From JBFMHD01 sp040752395 [NCBI: Candidatus Hydrogenedentota bacterium] (GTDB lineage Bacteria; JBFMHD01), in the NCBI GenBank assembly GCA_040752395.1, contig JBFMHD010000008.1, forward strand, positions 1 to 29,498: a stretch of DNA of 29,498 nucleotides, written 5' to 3'. Every line of letters starts with the position of its first letter. Positions within the stretch are counted from its first letter, which is position 1. Under the pieces are notes generated by a model, which searched no databases, was not told where the DNA came from, and saw nothing but the letters and a program-made list of their open reading frames with translations. A program made the translations under genes and the position numbers. Shown here in pieces: positions 6,989 to 15,556 of this stretch.

Positions 6989-8935
6989 TTATTTTACCAG
7001 TATCATCATTTGCGTCAAATTGTTTTGCAACAATTCACTATGCGGAAATTTATTAAGACCGTGTAAAAATGTTTCTTTAGCCTTTTGGTAATCACCCAGA
7101 TAGACATACACCACCCCAAGATTTTTATAATTTTGCGGTGTCTCATCATACTTCAGTAGTAGTTCATAATATCGGGCTGATTCCTTCATCCTCTTTAATT
7201 GAAATAATGTAAAACCTAAATTCTCATAAAGTTTTGGTTCTCTAAAACCTTTTATTCTTGCATCAAATAATAGTTCAACACTCTGTTCATACTTTAACAT
7301 AGTATTATATACTCCACATAGATTGATGTTCCCATAATCCCATAGTGGGTCGAGATAATAAACTTTTTTAAACTCTATTGCTGATTTCTCGTTTTTGCCG
7401 ACATCTCTATAGAATTCTGCGAGATTGCCTCTGTTCCTTATGTTTGTATGGAACAATTCGATATTTCTTTTAAAATAAAATTCTATCTTCTGATAATATT
7501 TGTTTATATCTACCTTTTTCATACAATTACCTATCCTATAATTATAAACCTCGTTATTCTTAGATATACTCACAGCCCTGTTAAACTCTTTCAATGCATT
7601 ATCAAACATATTATTATCTTCAAAATAGATACCCCTGTAATCAGAGATATCAGCGACAACAGCACCTGTGCATAATACTGCCATCACTATAAATGCTATA
7701 ATCATTTTTAAAATACCTGTTTTTTTAGTGTATATGTCCGCGTTATGATCTGCTGTAATTATCCCTAAAGAAAAAGAGAAAATAAGTATCGCAGCGTATT
7801 GATGCAACGGGAACCCAAACATTGCAGTAGCTCCTATCCCGACAATGGATAATATAGCAAACCTGTTTATCTCGTCCTTTTTATTGTAAGCCCGCATAAT
7901 TGATAAAATAATCGAGCTTATAATAAGCGAAAAAATAAAAATTCCTGTCTCGACGAGATATTGTAAAAAATCATTGTGAGCATTATCAACCCTTAGATGC
8001 CCGGATAATTCACGCTCATTAGCTAAAGCATATTCAGGATATAAAAGTGGAAAACTTCCTATGCCGGCACCAAAAATATTCTCTCTTATACCGTCAAGCG
8101 TTGATTTAAAGATTAATAATCTAACGAGGTTTGTACCCCGTTTTAGCTGGAATATTGTCTTAAAGGTGGGCAGACTTAAATACATTATTAAAAAAACAAA
8201 AACAAATACAATCAGAGAAACTATCAACGATTTTTTATTTTTTAGACAAATTAACGGATATAACGTAATTATAGCCAGGATGCCAACAAAACTCGAACGC
8301 GTCCTGCATAGATACAGGGTGTATAAAATAATCACAGCAGAAATAATACCCCATAATCTGAGATACCTTTTTTTATGGATAAAATATAAGCAAAAAGGGA
8401 AAACACCTGTTAAAAACTCGGCAAATAAATTTTTATTCCCTATACTTGATGTAAGAACAATACTTTTATAAGAAACAAACTCAAGCCCATAGTACTGTAA
8501 CAGACCATACGATGCGCAGATAATAGCAGAGATGGTTAAAGCAAACACAGATTTATTTTTATTAAGAGTAAAAGCTGATGATAAAATAATACCAGAAGAA
8601 AAAATAAAAATAATCATACTTTTACCTATATATTCAGGATTGTTTGTTTTATAAGATGTTAAACAAGCTAATAAAAAAGAGAGAAGAATCATAAATAGTT
8701 CTCTTTTTATATAACTTCTCCCAACAACAGAAAAAATAATAGCTACAATAATTAAACCTAATACTTCTTTTATTAAATATTGATCAGCACCAGCTACTGA
8801 AAATATCCCATTCTGCAACTCATCAAAACTGTGATTTCGAAAGCCAGTTATCCCCATAAAAAATAAAGGTATAGCAAAAATAAGATATATTAATAGACCT
8901 TCTATTATTTTCTTGTTTGTCAGCTTAAATTTCAT
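6989..8935 (-). CDS. O-antigen ligase/polymerase-like membrane protein with TPR tail
   Basis: This 648-residue protein has about ten to twelve hydrophobic segments in residues 1-420, then a soluble tail with several TPR units (for example NLGVVYVYLGDYQKAKETFLHG near the end). The Wzy_C/O-antigen-ligase signature DNAHNDFLQYLVETG is present, preceded by CRTRSSFVG, the arginine-containing loop typical of the family. Members either ligate O-antigen to lipid A core, polymerise repeats, or transfer glycans to proteins (PglL-type); the sequence alone does not decide which. TPR tails are common in family members from uncultivated bacteria and probably bind a partner. The start overlaps the stop of the upstream paralogue by ATGA, so the pair is coupled. 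No other polysaccharide genes are near. Confidence 0.85.
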   Translation of the reverse strand: MKFKLTNKKIIEGLLIYLIFAIPLFFMGITGFRNHSFDELQNGIFSVAGADQYLIKEVLGLIIVAIIFSVVGRSYIKRELFMILLSFLLACLTSYKTNNPEYIGKSMIIFIFSSGIILSSAFTLNKNKSVFALTISAIICASYGLLQYYGLEFVSYKSIVLTSSIGNKNLFAEFLTGVFPFCLYFIHKKRYLRLWGIISAVIILYTLYLCRTRSSFVGILAIITLYPLICLKNKKSLIVSLIVFVFVFLIMYLSLPTFKTIFQLKRGTNLVRLLIFKSTLDGIRENIFGAGIGSFPLLYPEYALANERELSGHLRVDNAHNDFLQYLVETGIFIFSLIISSIILSIMRAYNKKDEINRFAILSIVGIGATAMFGFPLHQYAAILIFSFSLGIITADHNADIYTKKTGILKMIIAFIVMAVLCTGAVVADISDYRGIYFEDNNMFDNALKEFNRAVSISKNNEVYNYRIGNCMKKVDINKYYQKIEFYFKRNIELFHTNIRNRGNLAEFYRDVGKNEKSAIEFKKVYYLDPLWDYGNINLCGVYNTMLKYEQSVELLFDARIKGFREPKLYENLGFTLFQLKRMKESARYYELLLKYDETPQNYKNLGVVYVYLGDYQKAKETFLHGLNKFPHSELLQNNLTQMMILVK

Positions 8936-10497
8936 TGTTTTTTTAAATACTCTAAAAATTCGACCACTTGTTTTCTTTTTGGTGACAGGCGATATGCGGA
9001 TTTTACTTTAGAGGCAGCTTCTCCTTTTAATCCCTTTTTATATAATTCTACAGCGAGGTTCAATCTTGTTGCATCTTCATATGGGCTGTATTTTATCGCA
9101 TCTTTAACCAAATCGAATATCTCCTCATCCTTTTTAAGATATGTGCATACCACACTTAAATTGGTTAACAGGTCTGGATTATAGGGAGTTAATTTTAAGG
9201 CTTTGCTATATGATTCATAAGATTTTTCCAACATATTTGCTTCTTTATACAATGTTCCAAGCCTGTAATAAACAAGCCCTGCCTCTTCCTTGATATATAC
9301 GATAATTAAAAAAATTAACAGGATAAATGATAAGAATAAAGAAATTATATTATATTCAAGTATCCTGATTTTTTTAAAATTCATTAATGAAAAGAGATAA
9401 AAAAAAGTCTGAGTTGTAATTATCTGTAATGGGAAATTAAATAAGCTCTGAATTAATAGTGCAATAATACCATATATATACCCCCCTTTTTTCATAAATA
9501 CAAAAATCAGAAACGTTACAAAAAAAGAGATGCCTATTATGCCGGTTTCTGCAAAGACCTGCAAAAAATCATTATGTGCTTCATTGGTCTTTAGCTCAAG
9601 ATATCTGCCTTCTTTTTTGTGAATATCATAAAGCGGATATACGACTACAAAGTTATCTATCCCTACCCCTTTATTAAAATTATTTTTTATAAGTTCAAGC
9701 GTTGAGATATAAGCAAGTAGCCGAAACCCTTTCTCTACATCGGTTATCGTTTCTTTGATCTGGGACGAAATATTTGTAAAATTGAATCCAAAAACCAAAA
9801 TCACTCCTGCAATTAAACCAATCAATACTCTTTTATTAATTATTTTTCTATATCCGAAAATTAAAAATAATAAACTGATACTAATCCCGAGCTCGGCCCC
9901 GCGGGATCGCGTTAGAAAAATTGTAAATAAACCCAGAAGACCACTTATAACATAAATCACCTTTTTTGTTTCAAGGGCGGTGCATAATACCACAGGTACA
10001 ATACTAATTAAAAAATCAGCTGTAAAATTGGGGTTGCCAAAAACAGTGATAACATCGCCTTCCCAGTTTTGTAATACACCGAATTTTAATATCTTATCCC
10101 AACCATAATACTGTAAAATCCCGATTGCTGATACTATGAAAAGAAATATCGCTAAAAGAAATAAAATTTGTCTTCCGAGGCTGTTAGTATTTATATTGGC
10201 TGTAAGTAGCCCGGCATATAAAAAAATCGATAACCAGCTTATAATAGTTACAGCAGATATTTTATAATTTATTGACCAGAAAAGCGAAATTATCATCCAT
10301 ACAATAAATAAAAAAAATACTATGTTAAAATTAAAATACAATCTTTTTTTACTTATTAAAAGATAACCAATAAGAATTAACACACTGATAACAAAAAGAG
10401 GCATCTTTATAAAGTGTGCTTCAGGAGTCATTGAATCAAGTGAGAATACAAGTAAAAACAATGGTAAAAATAAAAGCGTCTTTTCAATAATATTCAT
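8932..10497 (-). CDS. O-antigen ligase/polymerase-like membrane protein with short TPR tail (first paralogue)
   Basis: The 521-residue protein has the same plan as its downstream neighbour: about ten to eleven hydrophobic segments up to residue ~400, the loop FLTRSRGAELGIS, the signature TNEAHNDFLQVFAETG, and a C-terminal tail with two to three TPR units (YYRLGTLYKEANMLEKSYES). It is the first gene of the three-gene operon that ends with the histidine kinase. Its ribosome binding site is weak (AAAGG twelve bases before the ATG). The tandem paralogues probably arose by duplication and diverged strongly. They may act on different acceptors or as a ligase plus polymerase; that is inference. Confidence 0.85.
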   Translation of the reverse strand: MNIIEKTLLFLPLFLLVFSLDSMTPEAHFIKMPLFVISVLILIGYLLISKKRLYFNFNIVFFLFIVWMIISLFWSINYKISAVTIISWLSIFLYAGLLTANINTNSLGRQILFLLAIFLFIVSAIGILQYYGWDKILKFGVLQNWEGDVITVFGNPNFTADFLISIVPVVLCTALETKKVIYVISGLLGLFTIFLTRSRGAELGISISLLFLIFGYRKIINKRVLIGLIAGVILVFGFNFTNISSQIKETITDVEKGFRLLAYISTLELIKNNFNKGVGIDNFVVVYPLYDIHKKEGRYLELKTNEAHNDFLQVFAETGIIGISFFVTFLIFVFMKKGGYIYGIIALLIQSLFNFPLQIITTQTFFYLFSLMNFKKIRILEYNIISLFLSFILLIFLIIVYIKEEAGLVYYRLGTLYKEANMLEKSYESYSKALKLTPYNPDLLTNLSVVCTYLKKDEEIFDLVKDAIKYSPYEDATRLNLAVELYKKGLKGEAASKVKSAYRLSPKRKQVVEFLEYLKKQ

Positions 10498-10580
10498 ATT
10501 AATCTTTGAACCTTTATAAAACTCTGAATTTTAGTATCCACATATACTTTTTTAAAGATTCAAATAGGTATCAAATAAAA

Positions 10581-10645
10581 TGTCAAGATATAGAATTAGA
10601 GGTCTCTTTTAAAACCCTGTTTATCGCATCTAAAGATGCTCACTA
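10581..10645 (-). promoter_or_regulatory. Leader of the ligase-kinase operon with conserved stem-loop (copy 1)
   Basis: On the minus strand GAGCATCTTTAGATGCGA (about 10642-10625) forms a 5-bp stem around the loop TTTA, followed by TAAACAGGG. It matches the element at 6955-6987, with C-G replaced by U-A in the stem and G-U replaced by G-C, so pairing is kept. Downstream, TTGACA (10586-10581) resembles a -35 box, but no good -10 follows at the right distance. Otherwise 10498-10740 holds no gene. Confidence 0.4.
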
Positions 10646-10740
10646 CATTTTTTATTTTTTGTAATTTCAATATAATCAATATAATGTAAAAAGGGTCACA
10701 AGACCAATTCTTTAGACTTTAAAGCCGTCTTTAAAAAATA

Positions 10741-10769
10741 TTGACTGAATATTTTTACTATGATATAAT
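10741..10769 (+). promoter_or_regulatory. Promoter of the plus-strand MNT-HEPN pair
   Basis: TTGACT (10741-10746), a 17-base spacer and TATAAT (10764-10769) are almost consensus. A ribosome binding site AGAGGA follows at about 10783-10788, before the ATG at 10797. This gives a short leader of about 20 bases for a self-contained plus-strand unit in an otherwise minus-strand region. Confidence 0.8.
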
Positions 10770-10796
10770 AAAGTATAATTTACAGAGGATGTTAAA

Positions 10797-11099
10797 ATGG
10801 GAGTTGAAGAGAATAAATATATAGTTGACTTAAAGAATATAATACTGAATTTTCTAAAAGATGAAAATGTAAAAGTTATACTTTTGGGTTCACGAGCAAG
10901 ATTAAATAACTATAATAATTCAGATATAGATATATGTATCGTACCGTATAATGACTTTAACCAAAATAAAATTACTTTATTAAGAGAAAAACTAGAAGAT
11001 TTAAGTATTCCTTATAAAGTAGAAATAATTAATTTTAATGAAGTTTCGGAAGATTTTAAAAGAGAGATTTTAAAAGAGCATATAATATGGAAAGATTGA
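10797..11099 (+). CDS. MNT-type minimal nucleotidyltransferase, likely MntA-like antitoxin
   Basis: The 100-residue protein has the nucleotidyltransferase motif GSRAR at residues 31-35 followed by SDIDICIV with the metal-binding Asp43 and Asp45. A third acidic residue is probably in VEIINF. In characterised MntA/HepT systems this kind of enzyme transfers AMP from ATP to a tyrosine of the HEPN partner and silences it. Its gene overlaps the HEPN gene by 13 bases and precedes it, the usual order for coupled expression. The pair sits between the ligase operon and nadK, on the opposite strand to all neighbours, as expected for an independently acquired cassette. A few family members may have other roles, so antitoxin function is inferred. 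Confidence 0.85.
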   Translation: MGVEENKYIVDLKNIILNFLKDENVKVILLGSRARLNNYNNSDIDICIVPYNDFNQNKITLLREKLEDLSIPYKVEIINFNEVSEDFKREILKEHIIWKD

Positions 11100-11476
11100 A
11101 ATTAAAGTATCAGGATGCTAATAGGACTTTAAAAACACTTGAAGAGATATTAAGTGAGCCATTTTCGATAATTGTAAGAGATGCTACTATACAGAGGTTT
11201 GAATTTACTTTTGAGGCAGTATGGAAGTTTTTAAAAGAATATTTAAAAGTCAACGAAGGGATAATCGTAAATTCCCCGAAATCATGTTTTCGCGAGATGT
11301 TTTCATTGGGTTTTTTATCAGAAGAAGACACTGTAAAATTTTTAGATATGACTGATAAAAGAAATGCCACTTCGCATACTTATAAAGAAATGGTAGCAGA
11401 AATGATATTTAATAGAATAAATGAATATTTTTTATTAATGAAAGAGTTATTAAGTAAAATTAGTAAAAAAATTTAG
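11087..11476 (+). CDS. HEPN-domain protein (HI0074/HepT-like), likely toxin of the MNT pair
   Basis: The 129-residue all-helical protein resembles the nucleotidyltransferase substrate-binding family typified by HI0074. The HEPN catalytic motif RX4HXY is present as R92-N-A-T-S-H97-T-Y99. In HepT toxins this motif cleaves RNA and its tyrosine is the site modified by the MNT partner. Upstream helices carry FEFTFEAVWKFLKEYL, typical of this subgroup. The start ATG lies inside the end of the MNT gene. It ends 23 bases from the end of nadK on the other strand, with no clear terminator between them. Confidence 0.85.
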   Translation: MERLKLKYQDANRTLKTLEEILSEPFSIIVRDATIQRFEFTFEAVWKFLKEYLKVNEGIIVNSPKSCFREMFSLGFLSEEDTVKFLDMTDKRNATSHTYKEMVAEMIFNRINEYFLLMKELLSKISKKI

Positions 11477-11499
11477 ATAAGCAGTATCTACGAATTTTA

Positions 11500-12348
11500 T
11501 TACTCTCTGCCGAGATTTAATTTATGTCTTAAGGTATAATAGAAACTGCGTTTAAAAGGATGAACTAATTTTATAGTATCTTTATGTTTTTTCACAATAA
11601 TAATATCGTCTTCCTGAATAACACCTGATCGTTCCTGTCCATCAGCTGTAAGTATAACCGTATCTGCCCGCTGTATCTCAGCTATTTTTATCTCGCTGTT
11701 ACCTGAAACCACTATAGGCCTGTTATTCAACGAATGGGGACAGATGGGTGTTATAACTATAATGTCTAACTCTGGATGTATCACGGGTCCGCCAGCTGCA
11801 AGGTTATAAGCAGTAGAGCCGGTTGGCGTGGAAACTATAACACCGTCAGCGAATATTCTGTTAACAAACCATTCATCAACAAATATAGCTACTGAAAAGA
11901 TACGTGCATCAAAGGTTCTTGAGATTACAATATCATTTAATGCTGTGAATCGTTCTTTTATCTTATTATTTTTGTCAATAATTTTCGTATCAAGAAATAT
12001 ACGTTTCTGAATAAAATATTCTTTATCAATAAATTTTTTTACAGCTTCGTTTGCTTCTTTTAACGTTATCTCTGTTAAGAATCCGAGGCTTCCTGCGTTT
12101 ATGGGTAATAATGGTATATTTTTATTTTTTAATGTTCTTGCTGCACGCAGTAGCGTCCCATCACCACCAAATATAACCACAACATCCAGACCATCCAACT
12201 CTATTTTATTTCTTCTTTTGTTCTTTAAGTCTATCTCACTCATTACTTCATACCCGCTCTTTTTTAAAATATTAATAACCCTGGATAAGGTCTGTCTTAT
12301 AATCTTTATTTTATTCTCATTAATAATAATTCCTGCTTTTTTCCTCAT
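11500..12348 (-). CDS. nadK: NAD kinase
   Basis: This ATP-NAD kinase phosphorylates NAD+ to NADP+, the only route to NADP in the cell. The signature GGDGTLLRAAR is at about residue 61, followed by NAGSLGFLTE, the LNDIVISR segment (most homologues have NE in place of ND) and PTGSTAYNLAAGGP, which shapes the substrate site. Length (282) is normal. I chose the ATG at 12348 over the TTG at 12351. It is the last gene of the long minus-strand operon and follows dxs by fewer than 20 bases. The DXP pathway it follows consumes NADPH, which may explain the grouping. Confidence 0.96.
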   Translation of the reverse strand: MRKKAGIIINENKIKIIRQTLSRVINILKKSGYEVMSEIDLKNKRRNKIELDGLDVVVIFGGDGTLLRAARTLKNKNIPLLPINAGSLGFLTEITLKEANEAVKKFIDKEYFIQKRIFLDTKIIDKNNKIKERFTALNDIVISRTFDARIFSVAIFVDEWFVNRIFADGVIVSTPTGSTAYNLAAGGPVIHPELDIIVITPICPHSLNNRPIVVSGNSEIKIAEIQRADTVILTADGQERSGVIQEDDIIIVKKHKDTIKLVHPFKRSFYYTLRHKLNLGRE

Positions 12349-12366
12349 CAACTAAATACCCCCTAT

Positions 12367-14244
12367 TTACGAAGTTGCATTCGTGGTCATAAATTCTTTT
12401 ACGGTTTCAAGTATTTTATCTTGTGTTAAACCGTATCGTTTTCTTATTTCATATAAATTACCATGTTCAATAAATTTATCCTTTAACCCGATTAATTTTA
12501 TTTTCACCCCATTTTTTACGATGCTATGAATATAATGTTCTACCCGACTACCAAACCCACCAGTTAACACGTTCTCTTCAACAGTAATAAATACCCTATG
12601 ATTCTTAACCAATTCTTTTATCATATCTTCATCAATTGGTTTAACAAATAACGCATTCACCAGCGTTGCATCGATACTTTCCGAAACAGAGATACATTCA
12701 TTGGTAATGCATCCTGTGCTTAAAATACATACTTCTTTACCGCTCCTTTTTATTTCCCACTTTCCGATCTTGATGGTTTTAAATTCATTATATTTTAACA
12801 ATGAGTTACCTGGTGCGAAATCACGTGGATATCTTACAGCAAATGGTTTAGAAGAAGCGACTGCTGTGTGTAATAAGTTCTGGAGTTCAATCTCATTTGA
12901 CGGAGCTGATATTATAATTTCAGGGATGCAATTAAGATATGATAAATCAAATGTTCCCTGGTGAGTTGCTCCATCTTCTCCAACAATACCACCCCTATCC
13001 ACAGCAAAGACTACGTGCAAATTCTGCAGAGCGACATCATGCAGTATCTGGTCAAAGGCTCTCTGCAAAAACGTAGAATATATTGCTACAATGGGTATAA
13101 GTCCTTCGCAACTCATTCCAGAAGCAAATGTTACAGCATGTTCTTCAGCGATACCTACATCGAAAAATCGCTCAGGGAACCTATCTCTAAACTCTTCGAG
13201 TCCGCAACCCCTGGTCATAGCAGCTGTTACAGCAATTATTTTATCATTATTGGAAGCTTCCTCACATATCCAGTGTGAAAAAACTTTTGTATATGTTATT
13301 TTATTTGTTTCTGTAAAACTTTTGCCGTTAGTTATTATAAAAGGGCCTGAGCCATGAAAGGTCTCCGGGTCTGCCTCAGCAAAATTATAGCCCTTGCCCT
13401 TTCTTGTAACACAATGAACTATTATTGGACCTTTAACAATTTTTATCCGAGCTAAAAGTTCTATCAGACCCTGGAGATTATGACCATCAATAGGACCATA
13501 ATAATGGAATCCAAGTTCCTCGAATAACACGCCGGGAATAAAAAAATTTTTTAAACTCTCTTCTATTCTTTTAAGTAACGGGTGCGCTCTGCCACCTATA
13601 ACAGGGAGTCTTTTTATAAGTTCTTCCATATCATCCCTGATTTTTCTATATATAGGGATTGTAATCAGTTTGTTAAAATATTGAGAGAGTGCACCGACAT
13701 TTCTTGAGATCGACATCTCATTATCATTAAGGATCACTATTAAGTCTTTTTTTAAAGAGCCTGCCTGGTTCATAGCTTCAAAAGCCATTCCACCTGACAT
13801 AGCACCATCACCGATCACAGCTATAACTTTAAAATTCTCTCCTCTTAAATCACGGCTACATGCCATGCCAAGCGCAGCACTTATTGATGTACTCGAATGA
13901 CCGGTACCAAAAGCATCATACACACTCTCGCTCCTTCTTGGGAACCCAGACATCCCATCGATAAGTCTCAATGTATCAAAGTCCTTATTCCGGCCTGATA
14001 TGATCTTATGAGCATAGCATTGATGACCAACATCCCAGATTATTTTATCATCAGGCAGATTAAAGATATAATGTAGTGCAACTGTTAGTTCTATTACTCC
14101 TAAAGATGGTGCAAGATGACCTCCATTCTTGCTTACCACCTCAATTATACGCTCCCTGATCTCATCACACAACTGGTTCAAAGCTGCAATATTGAGATTC
14201 TTTAACATTGATGGTTCGTTAATCTTATCAATAAGTCGTTCCAT
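12367..14244 (-). CDS. dxs: 1-deoxy-D-xylulose-5-phosphate synthase
   Basis: Dxs condenses pyruvate and glyceraldehyde 3-phosphate into DXP, the first step of the MEP isoprenoid pathway, with thiamine diphosphate. Visible motifs are NGGHLAPSLG, WDVGHQCYAHKI, the thiamine-diphosphate site GDGAMSGGMAFEAMNQAG ending at LNDNEMSIS, and the second domain with DVGIAEEHAVTFASG and DRGGIVGEDGATHQG. At 625 residues it is full length. The ribosome binding site is AGAGGTGA before the ATG. It lies directly after ispA, the usual bacterial pairing, so precursor and prenyl-chain synthesis are made together. The short ispA-dxs gap includes GAAAAAGTTCGGAGTT (plus strand), a word also seen in the tandem repeat at 22158. 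Confidence 0.97.
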   Translation of the reverse strand: MERLIDKINEPSMLKNLNIAALNQLCDEIRERIIEVVSKNGGHLAPSLGVIELTVALHYIFNLPDDKIIWDVGHQCYAHKIISGRNKDFDTLRLIDGMSGFPRRSESVYDAFGTGHSSTSISAALGMACSRDLRGENFKVIAVIGDGAMSGGMAFEAMNQAGSLKKDLIVILNDNEMSISRNVGALSQYFNKLITIPIYRKIRDDMEELIKRLPVIGGRAHPLLKRIEESLKNFFIPGVLFEELGFHYYGPIDGHNLQGLIELLARIKIVKGPIIVHCVTRKGKGYNFAEADPETFHGSGPFIITNGKSFTETNKITYTKVFSHWICEEASNNDKIIAVTAAMTRGCGLEEFRDRFPERFFDVGIAEEHAVTFASGMSCEGLIPIVAIYSTFLQRAFDQILHDVALQNLHVVFAVDRGGIVGEDGATHQGTFDLSYLNCIPEIIISAPSNEIELQNLLHTAVASSKPFAVRYPRDFAPGNSLLKYNEFKTIKIGKWEIKRSGKEVCILSTGCITNECISVSESIDATLVNALFVKPIDEDMIKELVKNHRVFITVEENVLTGGFGSRVEHYIHSIVKNGVKIKLIGLKDKFIEHGNLYEIRKRYGLTQDKILETVKEFMTTNATS

Positions 14245-14270
14245 TGGCTCACCTCTGAAAAAGTTCGGAG

Positions 14271-15125
14271 TTAGTGTGTTCTCTCAAGAACAAAATCAAT
14301 CAATTCATTTAAGTCAGTGGTCTTTAGGTTAGTGGGCAAACTCTCTTTTGCTTCTTTGATGTATTTTTTAGCTTTTTCTTTTGCTTTATTCAAGCCAAGA
14401 ACACTTACAGCTGTCTTTTTATTATTTTTAATATCACTTTTTATGGGTTTACCAATCTCTTTTTCCTGACCAGTTTCATCAAGTATATCATCAACGATCT
14501 GAAAACAAAGCCCTAATTTAATCCCTGATTCTTTAGCATCTCTAATCTCGTTGCTTGTTAATCCTTTTAATATAGCTGCTCCAGCTACTGCTACCATAAT
14601 CATTTTTGCAGTTTTATTAAGATGTATAGCTTCGATCTCATCAAAAGTGTTAAGTTCTTCTTCGACACCAAATAAATCAAGTAATTGCCCTCCTACCATG
14701 CCGTGTATCCCAGCTGCCGAAACAAGCTCTTCTTTTAATCTGTTTTTTATATCTTTTATTTCGATCCTCGATATCATTTTAAAGGCAGTATTCAAGAGAT
14801 TTATTCCTGCAAATATTGCTTTTTCTTCACCAAATACTTTATGAGATGTCGGTTTTCCTCTACGTAGCTCATCGTCATCCATACACGGCAAATCATCATG
14901 TATCAAGGAATATGTATGTATTAATTCAACAGCTGAAGCAAAATATAAAACATCATCTGTGAGTTTATCTTTTAAAGAAGTATTTAAAACAAGTAATGGT
15001 CTTAATCTTTTGCCACCTGCTTTTAAACTATAAAAAGATTCGTCAAAAAAAGTTTTAGTAGCTAATTCCCTAAATTTTTTATATAAAAACTCTTCGAAAT
15101 TTTCTTTAAGTTTATCATTGTTCAT
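14271..15125 (-). CDS. ispA: Polyprenyl diphosphate synthase (farnesyl/geranylgeranyl type)
   Basis: This trans-isoprenyl diphosphate synthase joins isopentenyl diphosphate to allylic diphosphates. The first Asp-rich motif is DDLPCMDDD at residues 77-85 followed by RRGKPT, and the second is DDILD at 212-216. GGKRLRP at 38-44 binds isopentenyl diphosphate. Length 284 and the two extra residues inside the first motif (DDxxxxD) are typical of bacterial IspA, which mainly makes C15, though C20 cannot be excluded. The ATG overlaps the xseB stop (ATGA), a classic xseB-ispA-dxs arrangement. The product feeds undecaprenyl phosphate and quinone synthesis. Confidence 0.94.
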   Translation of the reverse strand: MNNDKLKENFEEFLYKKFRELATKTFFDESFYSLKAGGKRLRPLLVLNTSLKDKLTDDVLYFASAVELIHTYSLIHDDLPCMDDDELRRGKPTSHKVFGEEKAIFAGINLLNTAFKMISRIEIKDIKNRLKEELVSAAGIHGMVGGQLLDLFGVEEELNTFDEIEAIHLNKTAKMIMVAVAGAAILKGLTSNEIRDAKESGIKLGLCFQIVDDILDETGQEKEIGKPIKSDIKNNKKTAVSVLGLNKAKEKAKKYIKEAKESLPTNLKTTDLNELIDFVLERTH

Positions 15126-15361
15126 TGATTATTTTCCAGAAATTCGTCTCGAGCTACTTCTTCTTCGGCTTTCAGTTTATCAACAAGTATTTTAACCTTT
15201 TCTTCAACTTTATCAAGCTCCTTTCTGCAGAACTGATAGAGAGTAACGCCTCGCTCGAATTTAGTAATGGATTCTTCTAATGCTATCTCGCCGCTCTCAA
15301 GCTCCTCAACAATTTTTTCAAGTTCAGCAAATGCTGATTCAAAAGTCTGTTTCTCAGCCAT
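15122..15361 (-). CDS. xseB: Exodeoxyribonuclease VII small subunit
   Basis: The 79-residue acidic, fully helical protein carries the family pattern FESAFAELEKIVEELESGEI followed by LEESITKFERGVTLYQFCRK. Several copies bind one XseA to form exonuclease VII, which degrades single-stranded DNA in either direction. The start follows GGGGAGGATTT. It is separated from xseA by about 190 bases that hold a composite repeat, whereas these two genes usually abut. It is coupled to ispA by a 4-base overlap. Confidence 0.95.
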   Translation of the reverse strand: MAEKQTFESAFAELEKIVEELESGEIALEESITKFERGVTLYQFCRKELDKVEEKVKILVDKLKAEEEVARDEFLENNQ

Positions 15362-15379
15362 AAATCCTCCCCTAAAAAA

Positions 15380-15556
15380 GTAAGAAGTAAGAAGTGAGAA
15401 GTATCAGGACAGGCTACAGGCTACAGCCGGCTGGAGCCCCTATGAAAAGTCTTGAGTCTTGAGTCTCGAGTCCTGTTTTGACTCACGACTCTTTTCATAC
15501 TTTGTGCCTCTGTGCCTCTGTGCCTTTCCTTTCAATCTTTCAATCTTTCAATCTTT
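15380..15556. repeat. Composite intergenic repeat, copy between xseA and xseB
   Basis: Five word-blocks follow in order. At 15380-15405 GAAGTAA-type words end in GAAGTATC. At 15406-15437 GGCTACA words lead to the palindrome CAGCCGGCTG. At 15442-15498 ATGAAAAG and CTTTTCAT enclose tandem GAGTCTT words facing GACTC words, giving a hairpin. At 15501-15526 the word CTGTGCCT is repeated, and at 15527-15556 the word TTTCAATC. The same order appears at 20673-20945 and, without the last two blocks, at 21943-22098. The unit lies inside an operon and must be transcribed with it. No open frame crosses it with a ribosome binding site. Confidence 0.85.

Noticed and set aside
11477-11499. Shared terminator between the convergent HEPN gene and nadK
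   Set aside because: The 23-base gap contains no stem with a T-run.
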